From contig NZ_CP041692.1 in NCBI RefSeq assembly GCF_007362775.1, positions 2,542,001 to 2,606,000 on the forward strand: a stretch of 64,000 nucleotides of DNA. The letters run 5' to 3'. The notes below the pieces were generated by a model. The model did not search any database, was not told the origin of the DNA, and saw nothing but the letters and a program-made list of their open reading frames with translations. Below are positions 1-9,279 of the stretch, one piece after another. The DNA is from Microlunatus elymi (GTDB lineage Bacteria; Actinomycetota; Actinomycetes; Propionibacteriales; Propionibacteriaceae). How positions within the stretch are numbered: position 1 is the stretch's first letter; every line of letters begins with the position of its first letter. Made by a program: the position numbers and the translations under genes.

Positions 1-1551
1 CGGTCCAATCGTGACCTCGATGCGGTGGTGGCGCTGTTCGACGTCGCCGGTCGCTCGGAGGAGGTCTCCGGGCTGCGGGGGGTCACCGGTTTCCTGGCCG
101 AGGTGGAGGCCCAGCAGATTCCGGCCGACACCCGCAGTGAGGCGGCCGTCCGCGGCTCGGCGGTCCGTGTGCTCACTGCACATCGGGCCAAGGGTTTGCA
201 GTGGCCGCTGGTGGTGGTCGCCTCGGTGCAGGAAGGCAGCTGGCCGGATATTCGCCGTCGCGGGTCACTGCTGGAGGCCGACAGGCTGAGCCGGCACGGG
301 GTGGCCGAGGCCGAACCGCCGGCCGCTCGGATCGCCGAGGAGCGGCGGCTGTTCTACGTCGCCTGCACCCGAGCCGGCCGGCGGCTGGTGGTGACCGCGG
401 TGGAGGGCACCGACGGCGAGAACGATCAACCGTCCCGGTTCATCAGTGAACTCGGGGTGCAGGTGCGCCGGCTCGCCGGTCGGCCGGCGCGTCCGCTCTC
501 GTTGCCGGCGCTGATCGGTGATCTTCGCCGGGTCGGCGTCGATCCGCAGGCGCCGCCGGGTCTGCGGAGCGCCGCCGCGGTCCGGTTGGCGCGGTTGGCC
601 GATGCCGTTGATGATCACGGCCGTCCGTTGGCGGCAGCCGCTCGACCGGGGCGCTGGTGGGGGATGCGGGGTCCCAGCGAGGCGACCGGCCCCGTACAGC
701 ATCCGGGGGCGCCGGTGCAGCTGTCCGGCAGTCAGCTCGCCTCCGTGCTGGACTGCCCGCGACAGTGGTTCCTGTCCCGGAAGGCCCGGGCCGAGTCGGT
801 ACGAGGGACCGCCGCCAGCTTCGGCTCGGTGGTGCACGTGCTGGCCCAGTACGGTGCGACGCAGTACGGCGCCGGCCGGCAGCTGGACGCGGACGCGATC
901 TCCGGTCATCTGGACTCGATCTGGGACCAGCTCGATTTCGACGCCAACTGGCTGTCGGCGACCGAACGGATCGAGGCCGAATCCGCGCTGGAACGGTTTG
1001 CCCTGTGGCAAGTCGCGCGAGGTGACCGGGAGTTGCTGGGGACCGAGGTGCCGTTCAGCTGCGAAGTTGATCTTGGGAAGGATCGGGTCAAGCTGACCGG
1101 AACCGCCGACCGGGTCGAACGAGACGCCCAGGGCCGGATCCGGATCGTCGATTTCAAGACCGGCCGTCGACCGCCGACCGCGGCGGACATGGCGGTCCAA
1201 GATCAACTGGGGGTCTACCAGCTGGCGGTGGCCGAGGGTGCGTTGGCCGAGGTGACCGGCCCCGACGCCCGGACCGGAGGCGCCGAGCTGGTCTATCTGC
1301 GGCTGCCCGAGGGCAAGGGGCCGTTGCCGAAGGTGCTGGAGCAGGCGTCCCTGCAGGACGTACCGTTCCCGATCGCGCCGCCGGCCGACGCCGAGGCGGC
1401 GTATCCGACCTGGGTCCATCAACGCCTGGCCGACGCGGCCCAGATCATCCGCTCCGAACGGTTCGATGCTCGGACCGGCGCGCCCTGCCGGTATTGCCCC
1501 TTCCGCAGCAGCTGCCCGGCGCAGTCCGAGGGTCGGCAGGTGGTCTCATGA
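1..1551 (+). CDS. adnA: AdnA-like helicase-nuclease subunit, 3' part (truncated by window start)
   Basis: This is the C-terminal 516 residues of a UvrD-type motor fused to a RecB-like nuclease, one half of an AdnAB DNA end-resection machine. The open frame runs to base 1, so the N-terminal motor lies outside the window. Visible are helicase motif V (TAHRAKGLQWP), motif VI (FYVACTRAGRR), and a PD-(D/E)XK nuclease core (RIVDFKTGRR). A Cys in LDCPRQWF and the terminal set CRYCPFRSSC form the pattern of an AddB-type 4Fe-4S cluster. Its TGA overlaps the ATG of the next gene (ATGA), so the two subunits are translationally coupled. The adnA/adnB labels follow the mycobacterial gene order (adnA first) and are inference. 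Confidence 0.85.
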   Translation, partial: RSNRDLDAVVALFDVAGRSEEVSGLRGVTGFLAEVEAQQIPADTRSEAAVRGSAVRVLTAHRAKGLQWPLVVVASVQEGSWPDIRRRGSLLEADRLSRHGVAEAEPPAARIAEERRLFYVACTRAGRRLVVTAVEGTDGENDQPSRFISELGVQVRRLAGRPARPLSLPALIGDLRRVGVDPQAPPGLRSAAAVRLARLADAVDDHGRPLAAAARPGRWWGMRGPSEATGPVQHPGAPVQLSGSQLASVLDCPRQWFLSRKARAESVRGTAASFGSVVHVLAQYGATQYGAGRQLDADAISGHLDSIWDQLDFDANWLSATERIEAESALERFALWQVARGDRELLGTEVPFSCEVDLGKDRVKLTGTADRVERDAQGRIRIVDFKTGRRPPTAADMAVQDQLGVYQLAVAEGALAEVTGPDARTGGAELVYLRLPEGKGPLPKVLEQASLQDVPFPIAPPADAEAAYPTWVHQRLADAAQIIRSERFDARTGAPCRYCPFRSSCPAQSEGRQVVS

Positions 1552-4500
1552 TCAACCCCGTCGCGTTCAACTCAGGGCCGCGTCGATTCGAGTCCACGGA
1601 TGATCTGATCGAAGCCCTCGGCATTCAGTTCTCCCTGCAACAGTTGGCCGCGATCACCGCGCCGCTGGAGCCGGGCGTGATCATCGCCGGTGCCGGCTCC
1701 GGCAAGACCACGGTGATGGCGGCCCGGGTGGTGTGGTTGGTCGGCATCGGAGCGGTCCGGCCGGAGGAGGTGCTCGGGCTGACCTTTACCCGCAAGGCAG
1801 CGGCCGAACTGTCCGGCCGGGTGCGGTCCGCGCTGCTGAAGGCGGGCGTGATCGACGAGCAGGGCGTGGACGAGGCCGGCGAACAGTTGATCATGACCTA
1901 CGATGCGTTCGCGGCCCGGCTGGTGGCGGAGCAGGGGCTGCGGCTGGGCGTGGAGTCGGAGAGCGCGATGATCACCGGCGCGGCACGGTTCCGGCTGGCC
2001 TCCCGGGTGGTCGAGCAGGCCTCCGGACCGTTCGAGCAGATCTCCCGGCTGCGGCCGCAGACGGTGACCGAGCGGGTGCTGCAACTGGATTCGGATCTGC
2101 AGCAGCATCTGGTCCCGACGAACGCGCTCGACCAGCATGCGCGTCGGTGGCGACTGGCCTTCCAGGCGGCGCCGGTGAACAACCGCGGCAACGTGTATGC
2201 CGACGTCAAGAAGGCGTTGTCCGCGATCGACGAGCGGCTGGAACTGGCCAGCCTGGTCGACAGCTATCAAGGCTTGAAGCAACGCCTCGACGTAGTGGAA
2301 TTCGCCGATCAGATGGCCGTCGCAGCTCGGCTGGCGACCGAGCTGCCGGAGGTGTCGCAGGCACTCCGGGACGAGTTCAAGGTGGTCCTGCTGGACGAGT
2401 ACCAGGACACCTCGGCGGCTCAGGCGATCATGCTCCGCGGGCTGTTCTCCGGCGACGAGGAACGGTCCGGGCGGGGCCATCCGGTGACCGCGGTCGGTGA
2501 CCCGTTCCAGGCGATCTACGGCTGGCGGGGCGCCGCGGCGAGCAACATCCTCCGCTTCGCGTCCTCCTTCCCGCGCGCCGACGGGCGCCCGAGCCGCCGG
2601 TTCGCCCTGACCGTGAACCGGCGCAGCGGCCAGACCATCCTCGACGTCGCGAACGTGCTCTCCGAGCCGCTGCGCGCCGACGAGTCGATGCTGCTCAAGG
2701 GCCCCGAGCATCTCGAAATGCCGGGAGCGTTGTCGGACGGCCCTGGGCCTGTCGAAGGGCTGGGGTTGTTGCAGGCACCGCCGAGCTCCGGCCCGGGTGA
2801 GGTACGTGCCGCCACGTTCCAGACCTGGGGCGAGGAGGTGTCCTGGCTGGCCGACCAGGTGGCCGCCGCTCGAGAAAGCCAGACCGTCACCGGCTGGTCC
2901 GAGGTCGCGGTGCTGACCAGACGCAACGCCGACATCGGCCCGATCTATGCCGAGCTGACGGCCCGCGACGTACCGACCGAGATCGTCGGCCTCGGCGGCC
3001 TGCTCAGCCTGCCCGAGGTGATGGATGTGGTGTCCACGCTGCGGCTGATCGACGACGTCACCGCCAATCCGGATCTGATCCGGCTGCTCGGCGGTCCGCG
3101 CTGGAACATCGGTCCCCGCGACCTGGCCCAACTCGGCCGACGGGCGCGTGAGCTGGCACAGGCCGGACCCGACGGTTCTGATCCCGACGGGTCCGATGAT
3201 CACGGGGTCGGCGGATTGCTGGGTGCGCTCGAGCAGGCCGTCGGTGAGCTGGACCCGACCGAGGTGATCAGCCTGCTGGACGCCCTGGAGGATCCGGGCG
3301 ACGGCTTCAGCGAGGAGACCCGGCAGCGGTTCGGGCAACTGGCGGCCGAGCTGGGCTATCTGCGCCGGCACAGTGATGAGCCGCTGCTCGACCTGTGCCG
3401 CCGGGTGGTGTCGGTGCTGGGACTGGACGTCGAGTTGCTGGCCACGCCGGACTTCGGCCGGACCCAACGTCGTGATCAGCTGGGCGCCTTCCTGGATGCG
3501 GTGGCCGACTACGCCGATGTCGACGGCCAGGCCTCGCTGTCCGGCCTGCTCAGCTTCCTGCGCGCCGAATCCGAGCACGGCAACGGGCTCGATCAGGCGG
3601 TTCCGTCGGATCGGGACTCGGTGAAGCTGCTCACCATGCACAAGGCCAAGGGCCTGGAATGGGACGTGGTGTTCCTGCCGGCGCTGATGAAGGGCACCTT
3701 CCCCAGTGATCGGGTGACCGACAACTGGGTGACCGCGGCCGGCGTGCTGCCGGCCGACCTGCGCGGCGACGCCGACTCGATTCCGCAGCTGTCCGAAGCT
3801 GCCGGGCCGGCCATCGCCGACTACAAGCAGCGGCTGAAGGATCAGCAGATCCTGGCCGAGGACCGGCTCGCCTACGTCGCCGCGACCCGAGCCCGGCGGG
3901 TGCTGATCGGCAGCGGCCACAACTGGCGGCCGGAGTTGATCAAGCCCCGGCAGCCGTCCCGCTACCTGCAGGTGATCATCGCCGAGGCGAATCGGCAGGA
4001 TCGGTTGCTGCAGCAGGCGCCGCCGGCGGGGGAGATCAACCCGCACGACGCCGAGGCGCCGCCGGTGCCGTGGCCGCGGCCGCTGGATCCCGAGGCTCTG
4101 GACCGCCGACGCCATGCCGCTGAGCTGGTTCGGACCGCTCGACGGCGGCACGCGGCCGAGGGCCGCTACGACGGACCGCCGGGCGCCACCGAGCCGCTGT
4201 TGCTGGACGACGAGGAGACGGTCGCGGCGTGGGACGCCGACCTCGAACGGCTGCTGGCCGAGAGCATCGCGGCGCGCCGCGGATCGGCCGCGGTGGTGCT
4301 GCCGGAGTCCCTGTCGGCGACCGAGTTGATCAAGCTTCGAGCCGACTCCGGTGCGTACGCGGGTGATCTCGCGCGACCGATGCCGCGCCGGCCGTCCCGC
4401 CGGCAACGCTTCGGCACCCGATTCCATCAATGGATCGAACGTCGGCTGGGTGCCCGGATGATCACCGACGGCGCCTGGGGACAGCCGCAACTGGTCGACC

Positions 4501-4940
4501 CGGACGAGCTGGCCGACCGAGCCGACCTGGACGTGGACGGTGAGGCCGAGTTCCGCGAGCTGTGTGAACGGTTCGCTGCGGGCCGGTTCGGCGACTCGCG
4601 TCCGGTGGCGTTGGAGGCACCCTTCACCCTGGTGCTCGGCGGCCGGGTGATCCGGGGCCGGATCGACGCGGTGTATCGAATCGACGAAGGGCCACTGCGC
4701 TATCGGATCGTCGACTGGAAGACCTCACCGGGGCAGAGTCACGACCCGTTGCAGTTGGCGATCTATCGCACGGCGTGGGCCGAGTTGTCCGGAGTCGAGA
4801 CCGACCAGGTGGACGCGGTCTTCTACTCGGTGCCCGAGGATCGGATCCTCGCGCCGTCCCGGTTGGCGTCCCGGCCGGAGCTGGAACGGATCCTCACCGC
4901 GGTGCCGGAAGCAGTAGCCGCGGCGGGGCGTCTAGCCTGA
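1548..4940 (+). CDS. adnB: AdnB-like ATP-dependent helicase-nuclease
   Basis: Full-length 1130-residue superfamily 1A motor-nuclease, partner of the upstream subunit in double-strand-break resection. The Walker A motif AGAGSGKTT lies near residue 47, followed by LLDEYQDTS (motif II), VGDPFQAIYGWRGA (motif III), MHKAKGLEWDVVF (motif V) and YVAATRARR (motif VI). The C-terminal nuclease core IVDWKTS is about 75 residues from the end. The start is the ATG at 1548 that overlaps the upstream stop codon; an open frame further upstream lies inside that gene. No Cys cluster like that of the upstream subunit is visible, so the pair is asymmetric, as in mycobacterial AdnAB. Confidence 0.9.
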   Translation: MINPVAFNSGPRRFESTDDLIEALGIQFSLQQLAAITAPLEPGVIIAGAGSGKTTVMAARVVWLVGIGAVRPEEVLGLTFTRKAAAELSGRVRSALLKAGVIDEQGVDEAGEQLIMTYDAFAARLVAEQGLRLGVESESAMITGAARFRLASRVVEQASGPFEQISRLRPQTVTERVLQLDSDLQQHLVPTNALDQHARRWRLAFQAAPVNNRGNVYADVKKALSAIDERLELASLVDSYQGLKQRLDVVEFADQMAVAARLATELPEVSQALRDEFKVVLLDEYQDTSAAQAIMLRGLFSGDEERSGRGHPVTAVGDPFQAIYGWRGAAASNILRFASSFPRADGRPSRRFALTVNRRSGQTILDVANVLSEPLRADESMLLKGPEHLEMPGALSDGPGPVEGLGLLQAPPSSGPGEVRAATFQTWGEEVSWLADQVAAARESQTVTGWSEVAVLTRRNADIGPIYAELTARDVPTEIVGLGGLLSLPEVMDVVSTLRLIDDVTANPDLIRLLGGPRWNIGPRDLAQLGRRARELAQAGPDGSDPDGSDDHGVGGLLGALEQAVGELDPTEVISLLDALEDPGDGFSEETRQRFGQLAAELGYLRRHSDEPLLDLCRRVVSVLGLDVELLATPDFGRTQRRDQLGAFLDAVADYADVDGQASLSGLLSFLRAESEHGNGLDQAVPSDRDSVKLLTMHKAKGLEWDVVFLPALMKGTFPSDRVTDNWVTAAGVLPADLRGDADSIPQLSEAAGPAIADYKQRLKDQQILAEDRLAYVAATRARRVLIGSGHNWRPELIKPRQPSRYLQVIIAEANRQDRLLQQAPPAGEINPHDAEAPPVPWPRPLDPEALDRRRHAAELVRTARRRHAAEGRYDGPPGATEPLLLDDEETVAAWDADLERLLAESIAARRGSAAVVLPESLSATELIKLRADSGAYAGDLARPMPRRPSRRQRFGTRFHQWIERRLGARMITDGAWGQPQLVDPDELADRADLDVDGEAEFRELCERFAAGRFGDSRPVALEAPFTLVLGGRVIRGRIDAVYRIDEGPLRYRIVDWKTSPGQSHDPLQLAIYRTAWAELSGVETDQVDAVFYSVPEDRILAPSRLASRPELERILTAVPEAVAAAGRLA
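4933..4938 (+). promoter_or_regulatory. -10 box TAGCCT of a leaderless nudC promoter
   Basis: TAGCCT matches the actinobacterial TANNNT -10 consensus and ends 7 nt before the GTG start of nudC. Transcription would therefore begin at or next to the start codon. No Shine-Dalgarno sequence is seen there. The box lies at the very end of adnB. Confidence 0.5.
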
Positions 4941-4945
4941 GACCC

Positions 4946-5869
4946 GTGACTGACACTGCTGGGACGGCCGGACCGCCGGCGTACGACTGGTCGGCCCCGC
5001 CGGAATGGGCCACCCCGAGCCGGCTGATCCGGGTCGAGGAGCATCAGACGTCCAACGAGTGGGTGCCGAAGTTGTGGCAGTCACCGGACGCCCGATTGTT
5101 GATCGTCGACGCGACGCGCGGCGTGGTCCCGGTTGACGAGCGCGGTGAGCGGCTGCGCTTCGTCGCCCCGGTGGAGGAGTACGACAGTGCGCGGCACTAT
5201 CTGCTCGGCACCGTCGACGCGGTCCCGTACTTCGTCATGCTGGGCGATCCGGACGAGTCGGTGCCCGGTCCGTCCGGCACCGTACGGCAGCTCACGGTCA
5301 GCCTTGATGATCTTGACCGAGAGATCGCGATCACCGCGGTCGCGCTGATCAACTGGCACCGCAACGAGTCGTTCTGCGGACGGTGCGGCACGACCAGCGA
5401 GGTCCGCAAGGCAGGCTTCATGCGGGTCTGCCCGAACTGCGGCAACGAATACTTCCCGCGCACCGATCCGGCGGTGATCGTGGCGATCCTCGATGACGAG
5501 GACCGGTTGCTGCTCGGCAGCCAGGCCGACTGGGGCAATCGGGTGTCGGTGTTCGCCGGTTTCGTCGAAGCCGGCGAGTCGGCCGAACAGGCAGTGCACC
5601 GCGAGATCGCCGAGGAGGTCGGCCTGTCGCTGCGCGACATCCGCTACTACGGCAGCCAACCCTGGCCGTTCCCGCGTTCGCTCATGCTCGGCTTCGTCGC
5701 CCGTGCCGCCGGCACCGAGATCAACATCGACAATGCGGAGATCAGCTACGCCGACTGGTTCACCCGGGACCGGCTGGCCCGGGACATGGCGGACGGGACC
5801 ATCGCTCGCCCGTCGTCGAACTCGATCGCATTCCGGCTGATCACGGCCTGGCGTCAGGGGCGGCTCTGA
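4946..5869 (+). CDS. nudC: NAD+/NADH pyrophosphatase NudC
   Basis: A 307-residue Nudix hydrolase that cleaves NAD(H) to NMN(H) and AMP and, in characterised members, removes NAD caps from RNA. A zinc ribbon is visible as CGRCG followed by VCPNCG. After it come YFPRTDPAVI, a full Nudix box (GFVEAGESAEQAVHREIAEE, continuing VGL) and the family-specific SQPWPFPRS motif. GTG at 4946 is preferred because a TANNNT box ends 7 nt upstream and the frame before it lies within adnB. In M. tuberculosis nudC (Rv3199c) also lies between adnAB and uvrD2. Confidence 0.95.
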   Translation: MTDTAGTAGPPAYDWSAPPEWATPSRLIRVEEHQTSNEWVPKLWQSPDARLLIVDATRGVVPVDERGERLRFVAPVEEYDSARHYLLGTVDAVPYFVMLGDPDESVPGPSGTVRQLTVSLDDLDREIAITAVALINWHRNESFCGRCGTTSEVRKAGFMRVCPNCGNEYFPRTDPAVIVAILDDEDRLLLGSQADWGNRVSVFAGFVEAGESAEQAVHREIAEEVGLSLRDIRYYGSQPWPFPRSLMLGFVARAAGTEINIDNAEISYADWFTRDRLARDMADGTIARPSSNSIAFRLITAWRQGRL

Positions 5870-5874
5870 CCGCG

Positions 5875-6657
5875 ATGCTTCCGCCGCAGGTGCAGCGGCT
5901 GTGCGATCAGTTCCTGCGGCAGTCGCCGCCCGGGTTGATCACCGGGCTCTACCTGCGCGGCGGAATCGGCTTCGGCGAATGGATCGAGGGCGTCTCCGAC
6001 GTTGACTTCGTCGCCACCGTGGCGCATCGACCGACGCCGGCCGAAATTGATCAACTTCGCGACGTTCATCGCGGCCTGCGCGAGCAGTCGCCGACCGACT
6101 TCTCCGGGATTCACATCCTCGCCGATGATCTTGCCCGCGATCCGCGGGAGTGCCCGGAGGTGCCGACGGTGCTGGACGGCGACTTCCGAGTCGGACCGCC
6201 GCTGGACGGGATGATCTGCTGGCATGAGCTGGCGCGTCGCGGCGTCACCGTGACGGGCACGCCGCACACCGAGCGGCCGATCTGGACCTCCCAGCCGGAC
6301 CTGATCTCCTTCACCCGAGGCAATCTGGACGGCTACTGGCGCAACTGGGCCGATCGACTGGCCGCGGTCGAGCCGGACAAGATCACCGACCGGGTCTGCG
6401 CCTGGTGTGTCCTCGGTGTCACTCGGTTGCATCATCTGTTGATCACCGGTGAGATGACCAGCAAGTCGGGCGCCGGCCGCTGGGGGCCGACCTTCTACGA
6501 CGAACCCTGGCACCGCGTCCTGGCCGAAGGGCTGCGCTGTCGTGAGGGCGGGCCGCCGCAGTACGCCGCCGAACCTGAGCTGCGTGCGGCCGAGGTTTCC
6601 GCCTTCGTCGCGATGGTGGTCCAGTCGGGGACGGCCGGTCCTGATCGGGCCGGGTGA
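5875..6657 (+). CDS. nucleotidyltransferase-fold protein, aminoglycoside adenylyltransferase-like
   Basis: A 260-residue protein starting 5 nt after nudC. The N-terminal third has a Pol-beta nucleotidyltransferase signature: LRGGIGFG, then SDVDF with the D-x-D metal ligands (near residues 40-45). The rest is helical and Trp-rich, like the C-terminal DUF4111 part of AadA-type aminoglycoside adenylyltransferases. The canonical GS-x10-DxD motif is loose here (GGIGFGEWIEG before SDVDF). Substrate unknown; antibiotic modification is only one option. It begins a three-gene block with a P-loop kinase and a second nucleotidyltransferase-fold gene. Confidence 0.6.
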   Translation: MLPPQVQRLCDQFLRQSPPGLITGLYLRGGIGFGEWIEGVSDVDFVATVAHRPTPAEIDQLRDVHRGLREQSPTDFSGIHILADDLARDPRECPEVPTVLDGDFRVGPPLDGMICWHELARRGVTVTGTPHTERPIWTSQPDLISFTRGNLDGYWRNWADRLAAVEPDKITDRVCAWCVLGVTRLHHLLITGEMTSKSGAGRWGPTFYDEPWHRVLAEGLRCREGGPPQYAAEPELRAAEVSAFVAMVVQSGTAGPDRAG

Positions 6658-6664
6658 GGTGGCG

Positions 6665-7237
6665 GTGCGGGACGAGTCCGTACGCGGCGTTGTTGATCTT
6701 GTCCGGCAACGCCCCGACGACGTCGTGATCATCGCCGTCGACGGGCACAGCGCGGCCGGCAAGTCGACCTTCGCCCGGGCCGTGGCTGCCGAGTTGGATG
6801 CGGCCCTCGTGCACGGCGACGACTTCTATCGCGTGATGGATGAGGACGAACGCGCGGCCCTCACACCGGAACAGGGTGCCGATCAGTACTACGACTGCCA
6901 ACGGCTGCGGAGCGAGGTGCTGATTCCCTTACGTCGTGGACGATCCGTGCAGTTCCGGCCGTACGACTGGGCGGCCAACCGGCTCGCCACCGACATCACG
7001 ACGATCCCGCCGGCGCGACGGGTAGTGGTCGAAGGACTCTTCGTCTCTCGGCCCGAGTTGGCCGACGTTGTTGATCTTGCCGTGCTGGTCACTGCCGACG
7101 CCGCATTGCGCCGACGTCGCCAACTCGCGCGGGCCGACGCCTCGCCGGAGTGGCTGGCCCGCTGGGATGCAGCCGAACGCTGGTACTTCGACCAGGTCCG
7201 AGAGCCCGACTCCTACGATCTGGTGATCAGCACCTGA
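6665..7237 (+). CDS. uridine kinase-like P-loop kinase
   Basis: About 190 residues with the nucleoside/uridine kinase Walker A VDGHSAAGKSTFA near the N-terminus. An acidic substrate-site segment HGDDFYRVMD follows, then VVVEGLFVSRPEL, typical of Udk/phosphoribulokinase-family P-loop kinases. GTG at 6665 is chosen because GGTGAGG (6653-6659) can serve as ribosome binding site; GTG at 6659 is an alternative. It follows the upstream nucleotidyltransferase almost without a gap. The phosphorylated substrate cannot be read from the sequence. Confidence 0.65.
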   Translation: MRDESVRGVVDLVRQRPDDVVIIAVDGHSAAGKSTFARAVAAELDAALVHGDDFYRVMDEDERAALTPEQGADQYYDCQRLRSEVLIPLRRGRSVQFRPYDWAANRLATDITTIPPARRVVVEGLFVSRPELADVVDLAVLVTADAALRRRRQLARADASPEWLARWDAAERWYFDQVREPDSYDLVIST

Positions 7238-7323
7238 CGAGCCCGGCCGCCGCCTGCGTGTGCGGAGCCTCCTGCTGCCACTATCGACTCGCATCCGGAG
7301 ATCTGTTCTGAAACGCTCGCACC

Positions 7324-8130
7324 ATGACGACAGATCGCCCCGCCGACGTCCTCGATGAGCTGCCGCCCGCGCACGCCGAACTCGTCACCCGGCTGGCGGC
7401 GCTGCCCGGAGTCGAGGCGATCGCCCTGGGTGGGTCGCGGGCGCAGGGGACGGCTGGTCCGGACAGCGACTGGGACTTCGGCATCTACTACCGGACCGGG
7501 TTCGATCCCGCCGAGGTACGAGCACTCGGTTACGACGGCACCGTGGTCGAGATCGGCGAGTGGGGCGGCGGTGTGTTCAACGGCGGTGCCTGGCTGCAGG
7601 TCGACGGCCACAAGACCGACTTGTTGTGGCGAGATCTCGATGTGGTCGAGCACGAGATCGCCGAGGCACGGGCCGGTCGGTGGCGGGTCGAGCCGCTGAG
7701 GTTCCACCTGACCGGAATTCCGACCTACCTCCTGCTGGCCGAGTTGGCGGCGAACCGGGCGCTGGTCGGCCGCCTGCCGCGGCCCGGCTACCCGGAGGCG
7801 TTGAGAGAGTCGGCCGCCCGGGGCTGGGCCCGCGGGGCCGAACTCACCCTCGACTTCGCCCGCACCGCTCATGCCCGGCAAGGCCGGGTGACCACCTGTT
7901 TCGGGGCACTGGCCGTCGGCGCGGCCGAGTTCGCCCACGCCGTGGCCGCCGCTTCCGGCCGCTGGGTGACCAACGACAAGACCCTGCTGTCGATCGGAGG
8001 TATGAGCGCTGTGGACGACATCGTCCGCGTGGCCGGCCGGGATCCGAGTCCGGCGGCTCTGATCGCCGCGGTGGACGCGACCGTCGAACTCGGCCGCAGC
8101 ACGTTGGCGGCGGCTCGGGCCGATCGGTGA
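7324..8130 (+). CDS. nucleotidyltransferase-domain protein
   Basis: A 268-residue protein with a clear minimal nucleotidyltransferase signature: ALGGSRAQGTAGPDSDWDFG near residues 36-55 (the G-S motif plus the D-x-D metal pair). A third acidic residue in the DGHKTDLLW segment could complete the triad. The remainder is alanine-rich and helical, as in kanamycin-nucleotidyltransferase-like and MNT-domain proteins. It follows the kinase after an 86-nt gap with no clear promoter and converges with the nickel/cobalt permease gene, whose stop is only 16 nt away. The substrate is unknown. Confidence 0.65.
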   Translation: MTTDRPADVLDELPPAHAELVTRLAALPGVEAIALGGSRAQGTAGPDSDWDFGIYYRTGFDPAEVRALGYDGTVVEIGEWGGGVFNGGAWLQVDGHKTDLLWRDLDVVEHEIAEARAGRWRVEPLRFHLTGIPTYLLLAELAANRALVGRLPRPGYPEALRESAARGWARGAELTLDFARTAHARQGRVTTCFGALAVGAAEFAHAVAAASGRWVTNDKTLLSIGGMSAVDDIVRVAGRDPSPAALIAAVDATVELGRSTLAAARADR

Positions 8131-8146
8131 CCGGCGGCGCGGACGG

Positions 8147-9241
8147 TCAGCTCACCGCGCGCCGGGTACGCCGCCACAGCAACGCGGCGACGATGCCGAT
8201 CACCGCAAAACCGGCGGCCAGCAGGTAACCGGCGGCACTGGTGTCGATGGACGCGATCGCGGTGATCGGGGAGAAGTCGACGCCGAACACCTCGGACAAC
8301 AACGTCGCGGCGGCGATGGTGCCGACCAGCAGGGCCGAACAGATGCTGATGCCGGTGATCAACAGGTTGAAGTTGATCTTGCGGGCCGGATCGTCGGCCG
8401 CGGATTCGTACATCTTCAACATCATCAGGCCGTTCGAGGTGTCACCCAAGGTCATCGCGGCGGCGAACAGGAACGGCAGCGACAGCGTGGCCAGCGGCGC
8501 CGCACCGGCCAGCCCGGCGGCCCCGGTCAACATCAACAAGCCGATCTGGCTGGAGGTGTCGAACCCCAACGAGAACAGGAATCCGATGCCGTAGATGTGA
8601 TGCGGGTGCCGGACTCGACGCAACGGCGCGGTCATGATCATCGCCGCCGGACCGCGCGGTGTGAGAGCCTGCGGCGGCACTTCCAGACCGGGATCGCGCC
8701 GCAGCCGCAGGCGCAGCCTCCAGGCCGTGATGAAGGCGGCCAGATTGGAGATCGCGACCAGCAACAGATACAGCCCGGACACCGACAGGCCGATGATGCC
8801 GAGCGCCTGAGCCGCGGTCGACTCGCCGTCCAGCGCGTGCCGAACCGCGCCCAACCCGGCCACCAGCGCGACCCCGGTCAAGATCACCACGGTGGAGTGC
8901 CCGGTGGAGAAGGCCAGCCCTACCGACGCGGGCCGCCTGCCCTCGGAGATGAATTTGCGGGTCGAGTTGTCGATCATGGAAATGTGATCGAAGTCGAAGG
9001 AGTGCATCAGCCCGCGCAGGTAGGCCAGCACCGCGAGCGGCACGGTCACCACCTTGCCCTGCCCGGGCAGCAGCGTGGTGGCCAGCAGCGTGAGACCGAT
9101 CAGGTGCAACCCGCCGATCACCACGTACGACGCGGTCACCCGGGTCCGGAACGGTCGTGCCTCCCGGCCGGCCGGGGTCAGCAGCGAGCGCAGCGTCGTC
9201 GGCTCGGCAACCGGACTGGTCGACGTACGCTGCGGAGTCAC
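8147..9241 (-). CDS. nickel/cobalt permease, NiCoT (HoxN/NixA) family
   Basis: A 364-residue integral membrane transporter that would import Ni2+ or Co2+. The NiCoT signature is visible in helix II as H80-SFDF-D85-H86 followed by ISMIDNSTRK, and again as the second signature LGFDTSSQIGLL. About eight hydrophobic helices can be counted. Start is GTG at 9241. No urease, hydrogenase or cobalamin gene is seen next to it, so which metal enzyme it feeds is open. Cobalt for B12 is plausible for this group but is inference. Confidence 0.9.
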   Translation of the reverse strand: MTPQRTSTSPVAEPTTLRSLLTPAGREARPFRTRVTASYVVIGGLHLIGLTLLATTLLPGQGKVVTVPLAVLAYLRGLMHSFDFDHISMIDNSTRKFISEGRRPASVGLAFSTGHSTVVILTGVALVAGLGAVRHALDGESTAAQALGIIGLSVSGLYLLLVAISNLAAFITAWRLRLRLRRDPGLEVPPQALTPRGPAAMIMTAPLRRVRHPHHIYGIGFLFSLGFDTSSQIGLLMLTGAAGLAGAAPLATLSLPFLFAAAMTLGDTSNGLMMLKMYESAADDPARKINFNLLITGISICSALLVGTIAAATLLSEVFGVDFSPITAIASIDTSAAGYLLAAGFAVIGIVAALLWRRTRRAVS

Positions 9242-9279
9242 GGTGTGATCCTGCCATGATCGCTGCGACCGCGCTTCGG

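Noticed and set aside
1572-4490. Very long open frame antisense to adnB
   Set aside because: Mirror of a GC-rich gene; the proline-, glycine- and arginine-rich translation has no domain, and the forward gene has complete helicase-nuclease motifs.
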